Below, piece after piece: positions 11,216 to 21,528 of a stretch of 64,000 nt of DNA. The first letter of the stretch is position 1; every line of letters starts with the position of its first letter. Source of the DNA: Alligator mississippiensis (lineage: Eukaryota > Chordata > Crocodylia > Alligatoridae); NCBI RefSeq assembly GCF_030867095.1, contig NC_081829.1, positions 49,473,036 through 49,537,035 on the forward strand, given 5' to 3'. Under the pieces are notes generated by a model. It was given only the letters and a program-made list of their open reading frames with translations, was not told the origin of the DNA and did no database searches. The translations under genes were made by a program, and so were the position numbers.

Positions 11216-12539
11216 GTAGTAATGTTGTACTAATGCTTTTATATTAAATTGTCAGCTCCAAGGTATACATGCATCTTGACCAAACTGTTGCCCATTATAT
11301 GTGTGCTTTTCTCTTCAAGAACAAAGTACTATATATTTTATTTTTGCAGCTTTTTTTAATTGAAGTTTAGCAATTTTAGCTGCCTGCCAGTGCAGCTTTG
11401 CCATTTGACCGATTGTGGCATGGCATGATGTGATGTGGCTGAATTCCTGTTTTCAGGTAAACTGCATGAAGTCTCTGCAAATTAACTGAGGTACAGTGCC
11501 TGAAAAGTTGGGATACTGTGCCTGCTGAAAAGTTCCATTGCTTTGTCTTGGATGGTCACTATGGGAATGCCTGACAGGTGGCTTAGTTCTCAGAAGTTTG
11601 AATAATAGTCTACAATAATGAGGTTATGTGTATATTTTGCATCAAAAGGATTTATTCTTACTTTGCTCCTGTTTCTTTTGGGAATAAAAAGTGTTCTTAT
11701 TACCTCTTTTTTGTCTATAATCTGATTCCCCCTTTACACAACTGATTACAACTGGCGTCTCTGGCTTTCTGGATATGGTTTTTATACAAAAATGGCTCTA
11801 GTATATTCCAGAGAGAGTTTCTTTTTTCCAGTAACGTAGGTATTCTAATTGTGTTGCCTTATATACAATGTTATATTGCGTGTTCAGTTTGTTTTGACAG
11901 ATTTAGTACTCTTGAGAGGAAGGTGGGGTTTCTTCTGGCCATTCTAGAAGAAAGACGGATTTGAACACTTGTAAATCTTGACTTGTGTACACTGTTTGCA
12001 AATGATTTTCAGCTCATCCCATGAGACTGATGCATACCTAGCTTGGTTCATGCTTTCCATGTCTTTCAGCAATTTCCATATTTCTGCAAGGTATAGGATC
12101 TCCTCTCCTTGTGCAGGGACCATATTTTTATGCTAAGGCTCTAGATAAATCAGCTTTTTGCATCTCAGCTCCATTCACGTAGGGTACATCCAAAGCTACA
12201 GCACTGCAGTTTCAAGAGCCTTCACTAAAGACATTTTGTTGCCATTAGCCATTCCTTTAAAAAACATTTTGTAGTAGTTTATGGCCATTTTCTATGAATG
12301 GTTACCCATCCTTGCACACGCTGACTGATTTTTTCCAACATAAACATAATTCAGAGATATTCCTTTTCAGTATTCATGCATATTTATCCTGTTGGTGATA
12401 ACTAATCTCAGTGCAAAAGCTACAGTTTGCCCCTTTCAAGCAAGTGATGCTCCAAACTCCTGTTCTTCAAACCCCCTGAAAGGTCTCCTCCCAACTACTG
12501 AAGTGTTCCTTCCAGAATCTTAGTGCAGGTTCAGGGCAT
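11216..12539. other. AT-rich stretch without recognised gene
   Basis: No frame above background and no repeat family I can name. Confidence 0.5.
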
Positions 12540-12848
12540 CAACAGACACAACTGACAATCTTCACAGCTCATCAGCTGCAGGAAAAATGCCAGAAACAAC
12601 ATAAACCTCTCTATACAACCTTCTTTGACTATACAGAAGCCCTCAACATTGTCAACCAAGAAGCTCTATGGAGGATCTTTCTGCGGTACTGATAGCCACA
12701 GAAATCATCATCATTCTTCACCTGCTCAACAACAGTATGTGAGCAGTGGGTTGCAGTAACAGATCTATCACAGATCACTTTGGGGTTAAGACTGGAGTTA
12801 GGCAAGGCTGCATCATCACTCCAACATTCTTTTCAATATTCCTTACTG
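12540..12848 (+). pseudogene. LINE RT fragment (RTE-like or related clade), part 1 of 3
   Basis: Frames here read FFDYTEALNIVNQEALWRIF, matching the RT motif A region (F-D-x-T-K-A-F-D-x-V-N in intact relatives), followed after a frameshift by GVRQGCIITPTFFSIFLT-like sequence (RT motif B). I do not assign the clade firmly. The arrangement and the tail of part 3 match a widespread vertebrate endonuclease/RT LINE that ends in a conserved VEDDHPRL-type peptide. The coding sequence stops abruptly at about 12848, where a palindromic DNA element begins, and resumes at about 14060. Confidence 0.65.
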
Positions 12849-14060
12849 GGCATTTAAGTGAACATTTAAGTGCAACTAAATTTCATGTGCATTAAGCTAA
12901 TGTACATTAAACGATTTTTGGCAGCTGTCTATATCTGCAGGGACCTGGGACTAAAGTTAGTCCCAAGTCTCTGGACTTAGCACTAAAGTTAGTCCTGAGT
13001 CCCTGTAGCCCTGCCATGTGCCCCTGAGGCCACTGGGGGGAGCTCCAGCCTCTGGCCACATGGCTGCCAGCACTTGGCAGCCATGTTGAAGCCAGAGCCA
13101 ACTGGTGGCAACTGGCACCCATCTGGGAAAATCTAATCCCTGGCCAGCCTCTTCCCTGCCCAGGAGCCACGTCCCCAGCAGCAGGTCCCTCCTTGACCAC
13201 CCTGCCTGGCCACGCCAGGGCTGCTCCAGCCCCTGCCCCTGTCAGCAATGCCCAGAGCCCTACTGTGCCAACCTGACCCCTGCCAAGCACTCTTGATGAC
13301 AAGCACTCTGTGCTTCTGCTGGCCATGGTGCTGGCCTCAGCTGGCTACCCCCCCCCCCACCTAGACACCAGGGCAGCCACACACCCACCAGTGGGGACCA
13401 GGGCACTGACTGCAGAAGGCCTGTCCAAACCCCTCCTCCTACACTCCCTGCTCCAGTCCATATGTCCCAGTGCCCACACACCTCCTACCCCCTGCTGACC
13501 CCCAGCACCACTCTCAGGACATGCACATAGGTGAAATGAAAAAACTTCATTAACCTCGCAACACCCATCCCCATCCCCCCCCCAAACAAACAGAACCCCA
13601 CTCCCCTCCCCCCTCAACCAACAGAGCCCCTCCACCACCCTCCCCATCCACCAACAATAAAAAACCCACTTACAAATGAGAAACTATATACAAGGTGAAA
13701 ACTACTTACAATATTTTGGGTCTTCAAGCCCAGAGTGGGGAGCCATGAGAGGGGGCCTAAGGGGCAGGTCCCCAGCACCCCAACCCCTGGATGTTCTCTG
13801 GGGCTGGGCTTAGGCCAGCCCCCTGGTGGTAGGGCAGGCCCAGCACTAAAATTAGTGCCAGGTTGCATCTGCATGTGTGTTAATACACATTAACTAATTG
13901 TGCCTAAATTTGATACCTGCATTTGCAGGTATCAAATTTAGGCATGATTAGTCTAAGTTAATGTACATTAAGGGCACACATGTGTAGATGTGCACCCGTA
14001 ATGCACATTAACTTAGGTAAATGCACATTAATGCATCTCATGTAGACACACCCACTGTGA
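12849..14060. mobile_element. Palindrome-containing DNA element inserted in the LINE
   Basis: The termini are rich in CATTTAA/TTAATG words (CATTTAAGTGAACATTTAAG at the left; GTAATGCACATTAAC..ATGTAGACACACCCA at the right). The interior carries GGACTAAAGTTAGTCCC-type inverted words (12944-12995) and GC-rich unique sequence (13000-13850). A perfect inverted repeat lies at 13901-13944. LINE RT coding resumes beyond both edges, which shows this is an insertion. It has no transposase, so it is non-autonomous. The superfamily is not determined. Confidence 0.5.
13901..13944. repeat. Perfect inverted repeat, 21-bp arms with 2-nt loop
   Basis: The arm TGCCTAAATTTGATACCTGC(A) at 13901-13921 is exactly reverse-complementary to 13924-13944, with TT between. 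One arm also occurs alone at about 11110-11130, so this looks like two ends of the same element fused head to head. Confidence 0.85.
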
Positions 14061-14502
14061 TGCTACATCTGACCACCAGCAAACCTCCAGTAGGAGTTGA
14101 GCTGAATTACTGAATGGATGGTTAAGCTGTTTAATCTCAAACAACTCTGAGCCAAAACTAAGAACACCATGTCCTCAGTCATCAACCTCCAATATACTGA
14201 TGATGCTGTAGTGTGTGCTCACTTGGAAGCAGACCTTCAGGCAATTATCAATGTCTTTACTGAGGCAGACAAGATAATGGGACTGGTGCTTAACATTCAG
14301 AAGACTAAGGTCCCCCCATCAGCAAACCTTAATGAGCAGTCCCCAGCTCCAGCAAATCAGATTTACAATGAGACTTTGGAGAACATTGAGTATTCCCCAT
14401 GCCTCAGAAGCCATCTCTTGCAGAAGGCTGACATCAATAAAGAAAACCACTGTTGCCTCAAATGTGCAAGTGCAGCCTTCAGATACCTGAGGAAATGGGT
14501 GT
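14061..14502 (+). pseudogene. LINE RT fragment, part 2 of 3
   Basis: Coding resumes after the DNA-element insertion. Translation around 14080-14170 matches the spacer before RT motif C (HLTTSK.., then SSVINLQ). The motif C box follows as YTDD (14193-14204; intact relatives have YADD), and then the thumb region (GLVLNIQKTKV). A conserved SAAFRYLRKWVWG-like block lies just before the hAT insertion site at 14503. One open frame runs 14169-14513. The catalytic aspartate pair is preserved. Confidence 0.7.
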
Positions 14503-15137
14503 GTGGAGAATAGAGCTGTGTGAAATTTCACCGCCCATTTTGTTTCAATGCTGTTTTGAGCTGTTTCAACCTTAAAACAGCAAAGTCAAAACAAAACAGG
14601 CAGACTCGAAACAGGGTTGAAATAAAACAGGGCAGGTTGAATTTCAACTGGGTTTCAACCAGGATGCTGAGGCTTGCCTTTAATGGTTTCCCTGCAGGGA
14701 AAGAGAAAGTAAGGTAAGGGGAAGGAGGGGGAGGAGGGGGGAAGATGTGGTGGGAGGAGCTGGCCAGTGACTGTCACCCTTCCCTGAGGTCCCTTCCAAC
14801 CCCAGTGCTCTGGGGGAGGGACAGAAAAACTGCATAAAAGCCAACATTTTTTGTACTGCCGTGCTTTCTGCTCTGGGGTAACTTACTGAGCTGTCTGTTC
14901 TACCAGCGCCCTGTCAAACCACTACAGCTAGCAGCACTGATTTTCTAAAGTATTCCCCACTTGCTACCCTAACAAGAGGGATTTCAGAATACCTTTTTCT
15001 TGTAGGTGCTTTTATTTTATTACTATATTCATTGAATTATTCTTTTGAATTTTATACTTATATTGGATAGGATTACTATAGAATGTAATTTATATAGGAA
15101 TTTACTATACATATTTGTTTTTATATGTTCATTCTTT

Positions 15138-15617
15138 GCACCAAACCTACGCTATTGAATTTATATACAGAGATGTCTTTCTATTGCTTTCATAAATTTC
15201 TTGACTGTACCACACCTACACCTAGATTTCTGAATTTATATACAGAGGCAGATCTATTTCCATCACTTTTATAAATGTTTTGACTGCACCACACGTATGC
15301 CTAGGTTTCTGAATTTATACACAGAGACAGATATAGTTCTATAGCTTTCACAAATTTCTTGGCTGCACCACACCTACATTTTTGAGTTTATATATGGAGA
15401 TAGATATATTTCCATCGCTTTCATAAGTGTCTTGACTGCACCACACCTACGCCTAGATTTCTGAATTGATATACAGACACAGATATATTTCTGTCGCTTC
15501 CATAAATTTTTTGACTGAACCACACCTATGCCTAGATTTCTAAATTTATATTCAGAGACAGATACATTTCTATCACTTTCATAAGTTTGTTGACTGCACC
15601 ACACCTACATTTTTGAG
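15138..15617. repeat. Minisatellite, about 79-bp unit, about 6.5 copies
   Basis: The word GCACCACACCTAC (with variants) recurs at 15138, 15206, 15286, 15365, 15438, 15517 and 15596, giving spacings of 68, 80, 79, 73, 79 and 79 bp. Each unit also has a TTTATATACAGAGACAGATA-like block and a CTTTCATAA block. The array lies inside the hAT just before the transposase remnant. Confidence 0.85.
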
Positions 15618-15626
15618 TAGACACTC

Positions 15627-16632
15627 GTGGTTCTATCAGACCAAATACCTTCACACACCACCTTCAGTAGGATGGTGGTGCCATCCCTGTATGAGGCATG
15701 CATGGAGTACTTGAGGCAGGAGCTGTGCAAGACAGGTCTGCAGGTGGCCTTGCACTTCACCTCAGACATCTGGAGCAGCTGGGGTGGAGATCATGCCTAC
15801 CTTTCCCTCACAGGGCACTGGTGTGACCAGTCAGGCCATCAGTGGGCTCTCCTTCAAGCCAAGGTGATAGATGAGTCCCACACAGCAACAGAGATCATGG
15901 AAGCCATGAACCACTTGGTGCAGGGGTGGCTTACTGGGCACAGTGAGCTCAGTTGTGGGTTCATGGTCACCGACAATGGGGCCAATATGGTCAAGGCGGT
16001 CCGTGATGCCAAGTTTGTTGGCATCCGCTGTGTAGCACACAAGTTGCACTTTGTTGTTAGGGATACCTTGGAGGGGGACAGGGCTGTCGGTGATGGCACT
16101 GCCACTACCAGCAAGCTAATTTCAAAATGCAGGAAGGTGGCAATCTACTTCCACCAGAGCATCAAGCGGGGCAAGATGCTGTGGGATAAACAAGAATCAC
16201 TGAACATCCCACAGCACAAAATCATGCAGGATGTGGAGACTCGGTGGAATGCCACATACCTGATGCTTGACAGACTGGTGGAGTAACAGATGGCCATCCA
16301 TGAGAAGCCTTGATCAGGGAGATTGGGATCAATGGCCCCCTGTAGAGAGGTGAGTGGGATACCATCTCCCAGATCTAGGTGGTCCTCAAGCCCTTCCTCA
16401 AGGCCACTGAGAGCCTCTGTGCTGCTGATGCCCTCCTTAGACAGGTGATCCCCATAGTGAGGGAACTTCAAAGCCAAATGAAGAGCTTCCAGGGGATCAA
16501 TATTCCTCGGCGGGGCAGTCCACTGTCACCAGATGTGTAGGCACTGGTGAGGCAGCTGAAGGAAGGCATCAAGAAATGGCTTGATCCCTTGCAATCCAGT
16601 GTAGTCCATGTGCTGGCTGCCATGTGTGACCC
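15627..16632 (+). pseudogene. hAT transposase, N-terminal and core part
   Basis: The hAT transposase RNase H-like core would cut and paste the element. The frame 15627-16286 shows TSDIW (D47, probable first catalytic aspartate), VTDNGANMVKA (D116, second), CVAHKLHFVV (the C-x2-H motif typical of hAT) and DVETRWNATYLMLDRL (the TRWN motif). A TAA ends the frame at 16284-16286. Sequence to 16632 still translates in pieces as transposase (LKATESLC.., VVHVLAAMCDP) with stops and shifts. At 16632 the CR1-B insertion begins, and coding resumes at 20027. The N-terminal BED zinc finger expected in many relatives is not seen; the minisatellite stands in its place. The chosen start is only the first in-frame methionine. 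Confidence 0.8.
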
Positions 16633-16896
16633 ATAGATTCATAGGTTCATAGATTCATAGAAGTAGGATCAGAAGGTACCTTGTAGATCATCAAGTCCGA
16701 CCCCCTGCCCTGGGCAGGAGAGAAAACCGGGCTCAAATGACCCCAGCCAGGTAGACGTCAAGCCTCTTCTTAAAGACCCCCAGGGTAGGAGCCATCACCC
16801 CTTCCGTTGGAAGTTGGTTCCAGATCCTAGCAACCCTGACTGAAGTAGTGCCTTCGGATGTCTAGTGTAAACCTACTTTCTAACAATTTGTGGCCA

Positions 16897-18463
16897 TTAT
16901 TCCTTGTTACCCTGGGGGGCTCTAGGGGGAACAGGGTCTCTCCCAAACCCTGCTGGTCCCCCCCTAGTGAGTTTATAGATGGCCACCAGGTCCCCCCTCA
17001 GCCTTCTCTTGTGAAGGCTGAACGGGTTAACGTCCCGTAGCCTCTCCTCATAGGGTCTGCCCTGCTGTCCCCGGATCATGCGGGTGGCCCTCCTTTGGGC
17101 CCTCTCAATGCTGTCCAGCCTTCCTGAAGTGCAGCGCGCAGAACTAAACACAGTACTCCAACTGCGGCCTGACCAGTGTCGCATAGAGGGGGAGGATCAC
17201 CTCCTTGGCCCTGCTTGAGATGCATGTGTGGATGGATGCATGACAAGGTACGGTTAGCCCTACTGACCATGACCTCGCATTGTCAGCCCATGTTCATCTT
17301 GGGGTCAATAATGACTCCAAGAACTCTTTCTGCCACCGTGCTCTTGAGAAGGGAGTTTCCCAGCTTATAAGTATGCTGCTGGTTCCTACTGCCCAAGTGC
17401 AGCACCCTGCACTTGTCAGTATTGAAACCCATCCTGTTTTCATTAGCCCACCCCTGTAACCTGTCCAGGTCCTGCTGTAATCTGTCCTTCCCTACTAGCA
17501 TGCCCACCTCACCCCAAATCTTGGTATCATCAGCAAATTTAAATCAGGCTGCTTTTTACCCCATTGTCCAACTCACTAATAAAGAAATTGAACAGTGCAG
17601 GCCCAAGGACTGAGCCCGGGGGAACTCCACTGCCCACTTCCCTCCAGGTCAAAAAAGACCCGTCCACCACTACCCTCCAAGTATGACCCTTCAGCCAATT
17701 TGCAATCCATCTGACTGTGTAGGCATCAATGCCACAGTCACCTAGTTTTTTGATGAGAATGGGATGGGAGACAGTGTCAAAGGCCTTGCTGAAGTCCAGA
17801 AAGATTACATCCACCACGGCACCTGCATCCAGTGCTTTTGTGACCTGATCGTAGAAGGCAATTAGGTTGGTCTGCCAGGACCTGCCCCTAATGAAACCGT
17901 GCTGGTTGCCCTTGAGCACCATCCCTGCTGCTGGCCCAACACAGATGTGCTCCTTAAAAATCTTCTCAAAGAGTTTCCCCAGGATTGAAGTAAGACTAAT
18001 GGGCCTATAGTTGCCCGGGTCCTCCCTCTTCCCTTTTTTGAATATGGGGACCATGTTGTCTTTCTTCCAGTCATCTGTCACCTGGCCAGAGCACCCTGAG
18101 TGCTCGTAAAGCTGTGCCAGGGGCCCTGCAATATCTCCTGCCAATTCCCTCAATACCCTGGGGTGGAGAGCGTGTGGACCTGCTGATTTGAACACATCCA
18201 GCTCCTCCAGAAGCTCTCTAACCCAGTCCTTCCAAACCTTAGGCCTGACAGCATTTCTCCTGAGTCCATCTGGAATCTTGGTCAGGGAGTCCTGGTCCCT
18301 GCACAAGAAAATGGAGGCGAAGAATTCGTTAAAGACATCTGCTTTCTCCTCTGGTGCAACCACCAGATTGCCTAGCATATCCTGCAGAGGCTCCACATTA
18401 CCCAGTGCCTTCTTCCTTCTCCCTATATATTTAAAAAAGGACTTTTTATTATCTTTGATCCTT
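16897..18463 (-). pseudogene. CR1-B ORF2 (RT and C-terminus)
   Basis: This is a long CR1 reverse transcriptase segment. The open part (18463 down to 17539) has KRED..NYRPISLTSILGKLFEKIF, DVIFLDFSKAFDTVSH (motif A with catalytic Asp) and GSGVPPGSVLGPALFN (motif B; the usual GVPQGS reads GVPPGS). One inserted base just before the catalytic FADD box (about 17535-17545) shifts the frame. The FADDTKIWGEVGML segment then follows in another frame (17507-17283 region), and the CR1 C-terminal block lies at 17270-16897. The first 30 codons of the open frame ending at 17539 actually lie in CR1-C. Confidence 0.85.
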
Positions 18464-19722
18464 GATTTCATAGACATTAGGGCTGGAAGGGACCTCGGAA
18501 GATCATCGAGTCCAGCCCCCTGCCCAAAGGGCAGGAAGTCAGCTGGGGTCATAGGATCCCAGCAAGATAAGCATCCAGTTTCATCTTGAAGGTGTTCAAT
18601 GAAGGCGCTTGAACCACCTCCGGTGGCAGGCTGTTCCAGACCTTGGGGGCTCGGACAGTAAAGAAATTCTTCCTTATGTCCAGCCTGAAACGATCTTGTA
18701 GTAGTTTGTGACCATTCGACCTCGTCATCCCTTGGGGCGCTATGGTGAACAAATGTTCCCCCAGATACTGGTGGTCACCGCTGATAAACTTGTAGGTAGC
18801 CATCAGATCACCCCTGAGCCTGCGCTTTTCCAGGGTAAAGAGCCCCAGGGCTCTCAGCCTGTCATCATAGGGTCTGCTTCCCTGACCTCTGATCATGCGC
18901 ATGGCTCTTCTCTGGACTCTCTCAAGCTTCTCCACATCCTTTTTGAATTGTGGAGCCCAAAACTGGACACAGTACTCCAGCTGCGGCCTCACTAAGGCCG
19001 AGTACAGGGGGAGAATGACGTCCCGGGATTTGCTTGAGAAGCATCTATGGATGCAAGCCAGCGTTTTGGTCGCTTTACTAGCCGCAGCATCGCACTGCAG
19101 GCTCATGTTCATCTTGTGGTCAGTGATGACCCCCAAGTCTCTTTCTTCCATAGTGCTAGCCAACATAGCACTGCCGAGCCTATAAGGATGCTGCGGGTTT
19201 TTTTTCCCCCAAGGTGGAGAACCTTGCATTTATCGGCGTTGAACACCATCAGATTCTCATCCGCCCACTTGCTGAGCCTGTCCAGGTCAGCCTGGATCAC
19301 CCGCCTGTCTTCTGGCATGGATGCTTTGCCCCAAAGTTTGGTGTCATCGGTGAACTTGGCCAGTCCGCTTCTGACTCCAGTGTCCACATCATTAATGAAG
19401 ATGTTGAACAGTATGGGTCCAAGGACAGAACCTTGGGGGACCCCACTGGTCACAGGACACCACGATGAGTGACTTCCATCAATTACTACCCTCTGGGTCC
19501 GACCCCGGAGCCAATTTTCCAGCCAGTGGATCGTGGAGGACCCAAGGAGACAATTGGCCAGTTTCTCCAAGAGGCAATCATGGGACACCAGATTGAAGGC
19601 TTTTTTGAAGTCAAGATATATGACATCAATCTCTTCTCCCTTGTCCAGGTGATAGGTCACCTGGTCGTAGAAGGAAATGAGATTGATCAAGCAAGACCTA
19701 CCCGCAACAAACCCGCGGGATG
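18464..19722 (-). mobile_element. CR1 LINE copy C, nested in CR1-B
   Basis: It starts with the 3' end GATTTCATAGACATTAGGGC and the GACCTCGGAAGATCATCGAG signature. This is a different CR1 subfamily from copies A, B and E (GACCTCAATAGATCAT type). It is 5'-truncated at about 19722, where CR1-B sequence resumes (CTTTTCTAACAGCCCCCCTAC, shared with CR1-A near 10648). It is younger than CR1-B by position. Confidence 0.8.
18549..19722 (-). pseudogene. CR1-C ORF2 (RT core to C-terminus)
   Basis: Two overlapping frames cover this RT. The first (19834-19109) includes FVAGRSCLINLISFYDQV, the motif A region DVIYLDFKKAFNLVSH (the usual FDLV reads FNLV), GVPQGSVLGPILFN and the catalytic box FTDD at 19343-19354 (the usual FADD). 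The second (19229-18549) covers the CR1 C-terminus with PQLEYCVQFWAPQFKKD, RAMRMIRGQ and RRLRGDLMATYKF, to the natural stop. The upstream frame reads through from CR1-B sequence (19834-19723), so its first roughly 37 codons are chimeric. Otherwise this is the best-preserved CR1 in the window. Confidence 0.85.
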
Positions 19723-20026
19723 CTAGCCCTACCTCCATATCTACCTTAGCTTTTCTAACAGCCCCCCTACAGACCTGAGCGGTGGAGGTATACTCCTCTT
19801 TGATGATAGTCCCTCCCTTCCACCAGCTGTACACCTCCTTTTTGGCAATCAGGCATTCATGAATGCCCTTGGTGAGCCGGGGGGCTTTTGGGCACTCTTG
19901 CCCCCCTTGCTTCTTGTTGGGATTGTCACCCCTTGGGCTCTGAGTATCGTCTCCTTAAGGAACAACCACTCATGTTGGGCACTGAGTTCCCCTACTCTCC
20001 AGGACCCCAGTGCCTCTCCCACCCAA

Positions 20027-20556
20027 GGGTGAAGAGCACCATATGCAGCAGCCAAATGCTGAATCAGTGCACAGAGGCACTGATAAAGAAAGTCATGGAG
20101 GCAGAATGGTGGAGGTGGGGGGACTTGAAACAGGGAGATCCAATGTCTCCTGATAGCATGCTATCCACGAGCCAGTCTTGTCCTCCACCACAGGTGCTGC
20201 CAATATGGGCTAAGGGCATGGTGGGGTCCAGAGCCACCAGACCCCAGCATCAGACAGGTAGCACTCACACATTGGTGGCTACCTATCTTGCCAAGGATGT
20301 GGAGCCACTTCTGTGTGACCCCTTGGCCTACTGGGCAAGCCACAGCCAGGTGTGGCCGGATTTGGCCACAGTTGCCTGGGAACACCTGTCCTGTCCACTG
20401 ACCAGTGTTCCAAGTGAGAGGGTGTTCAGCATCACTGGGGATGTAGTGACACCCCACTGCACCTGCTTGGATGCTGGTTTGGTGGAACAGCTGGTGTTCC
20501 TGAAGGTGAACCTCCTGCTGCTGGGGTTCCCTGAACTCCAGGTGCAGATGGACTGA
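20027..20556 (+). pseudogene. hAT transposase C-terminal dimerisation part
   Basis: The continuation of the transposase after the CR1-B insertion is open to its TGA at 20554-20556. Residues from about 20295 on read DPLAYWASHSQVWPDLATVAWEHL, then PLTSVPSERVFSITGDVV. This is the hAT C-terminal dimerisation signature (dPLxWW..yPxLaxlA..L..p.tSvpsERvFS..G). The usual WW is YW here. It is well kept compared with the N-terminal part. Confidence 0.85.
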
Positions 20557-20726
20557 ATGCCACCCTCCTCACTCTGTCCACACCTATTTCCTTTTTCTAA
20601 AAAAACAGGTAATGCCCCACTCTTAGCTGGAGGGGGCACTAACTGCATCACCAGCCAGCAGGGGAAGAACATGTCCCTGCTGAGCTTGTTCCCCTGCTAA
20701 GACAAACTCGGAGATATGGACGGGGG

Positions 20727-20885
20727 CTATGGGGAAGGAGGAGGCCCCAGGTCCTGGGCATAACCACTAAAACTGCACCCTGCCAGGGTAAGAAGGCCCG
20801 GTGAGATTGCTGGTGGTGTGGCAGCCCTGTAAATGCCAGGACCAATGATCCCCTGGTGAAAGGTGGGTATCAGGCACCATAACCT
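20727..20885 (+). repeat. Fragment of the repeat family at 47629-48817
   Basis: GGGGAAGGAGGAGGCC.., ACTG(C/T)ACCCTGCCAGG and the following block to GGTGGG..GGCACC match 47820-47955 in the same order. It lies in the 3' part of the hAT. Confidence 0.55.
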
Positions 20886-20984
20886 CCATCTAATGCATGC
20901 ATGCACACAGTCCTGGCTATGGAAAGCCCAGACCTGTCACATCTTTGACAGCCCTGACGCATGCTGGCTGCAGTGCAGTTGTGA

Positions 20985-21300
20985 GGCTCCTGGATGGAAG
21001 GAATAGTAAAGAAGCCAGAGGCTGGCCTGGTGTACAATGCAGGCAAGAAAGCCAGTCAGTGAAAATGGAAATGGAGGCATCAGGGGGTGAGGGACAGGCT
21101 GGGGTGGGGAGAGAGGGGGGAAGGGGGATATAGCAGTGTAGGCAAAAGTGCAGAGGTACCTGGGAAGTCAGACATCCAGCAGGTTGCAGTGTGTCAGAAT
21201 TCTACTGACTATACTGAATCTATGAGTTTCTGTACCAATGAGGCTGAAGAAGTGAAGTTCATAGGCCCAGCTGTGAAAAGTGGTTTGTAATTTGTTCCCT
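20985..21300 (+). repeat. SINE-like repeat, left inverted copy
   Basis: It matches the reverse complement of 23046-23335 over about 300 bp (CTGGATGGAAGGAATAGTAAAGAAGCCA... to GAAGTGAAGTTCATAGGCCC). A shorter relative is at 25360-25470. Arms of this length around a spacer resemble a foldback structure. The interior 21301-21523 holds no feature I can name. Confidence 0.65.
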
Positions 21301-21528
21301 GTCAGGATCAGGCCTGAGAGACTGGAGACAGAGTGTTTTTTTGGTGAGGAACGTGCCCCCACTAGTAGTTGAGTTGTGTTGTCTTTGATAGATTCTGGTG
21401 TGCAGTTTGTGGGCGTACTGGAGATAGTTGGCAGGTTTTGTGTTTTGAGCTATAGGAAGTTGGCTTCAGTTTTGCCGATGAGGTTAGGTGCTTGCTTGAA
21501 TGTACAAACCACTTTTCAGAGCTGGGCC

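Larger units (their letters stand above)
16633..20026 (-). mobile_element. CR1 LINE copy B, inserted in the hAT transposase
   Basis: The minus-strand CR1 begins at its 3' end with repeated TCATAGATTCATAG words (16636-16661) and the AGAAGGTACCTTGTAGATCATC tail, and runs to its 5' truncation at about 20026. hAT coding continues on both sides: ..AAMCDP before and RVKST.. after, as expected for the DPR motif. ACCCA occurs at both junctions and is a possible short target duplication. The element is split by CR1-C at 18464-19722. Confidence 0.8.

Noticed and set aside
15138..15617. CRISPR-like array
   Set aside because: Units are contiguous about 79-bp tandem repeats without unique spacers, inside a eukaryotic transposon.
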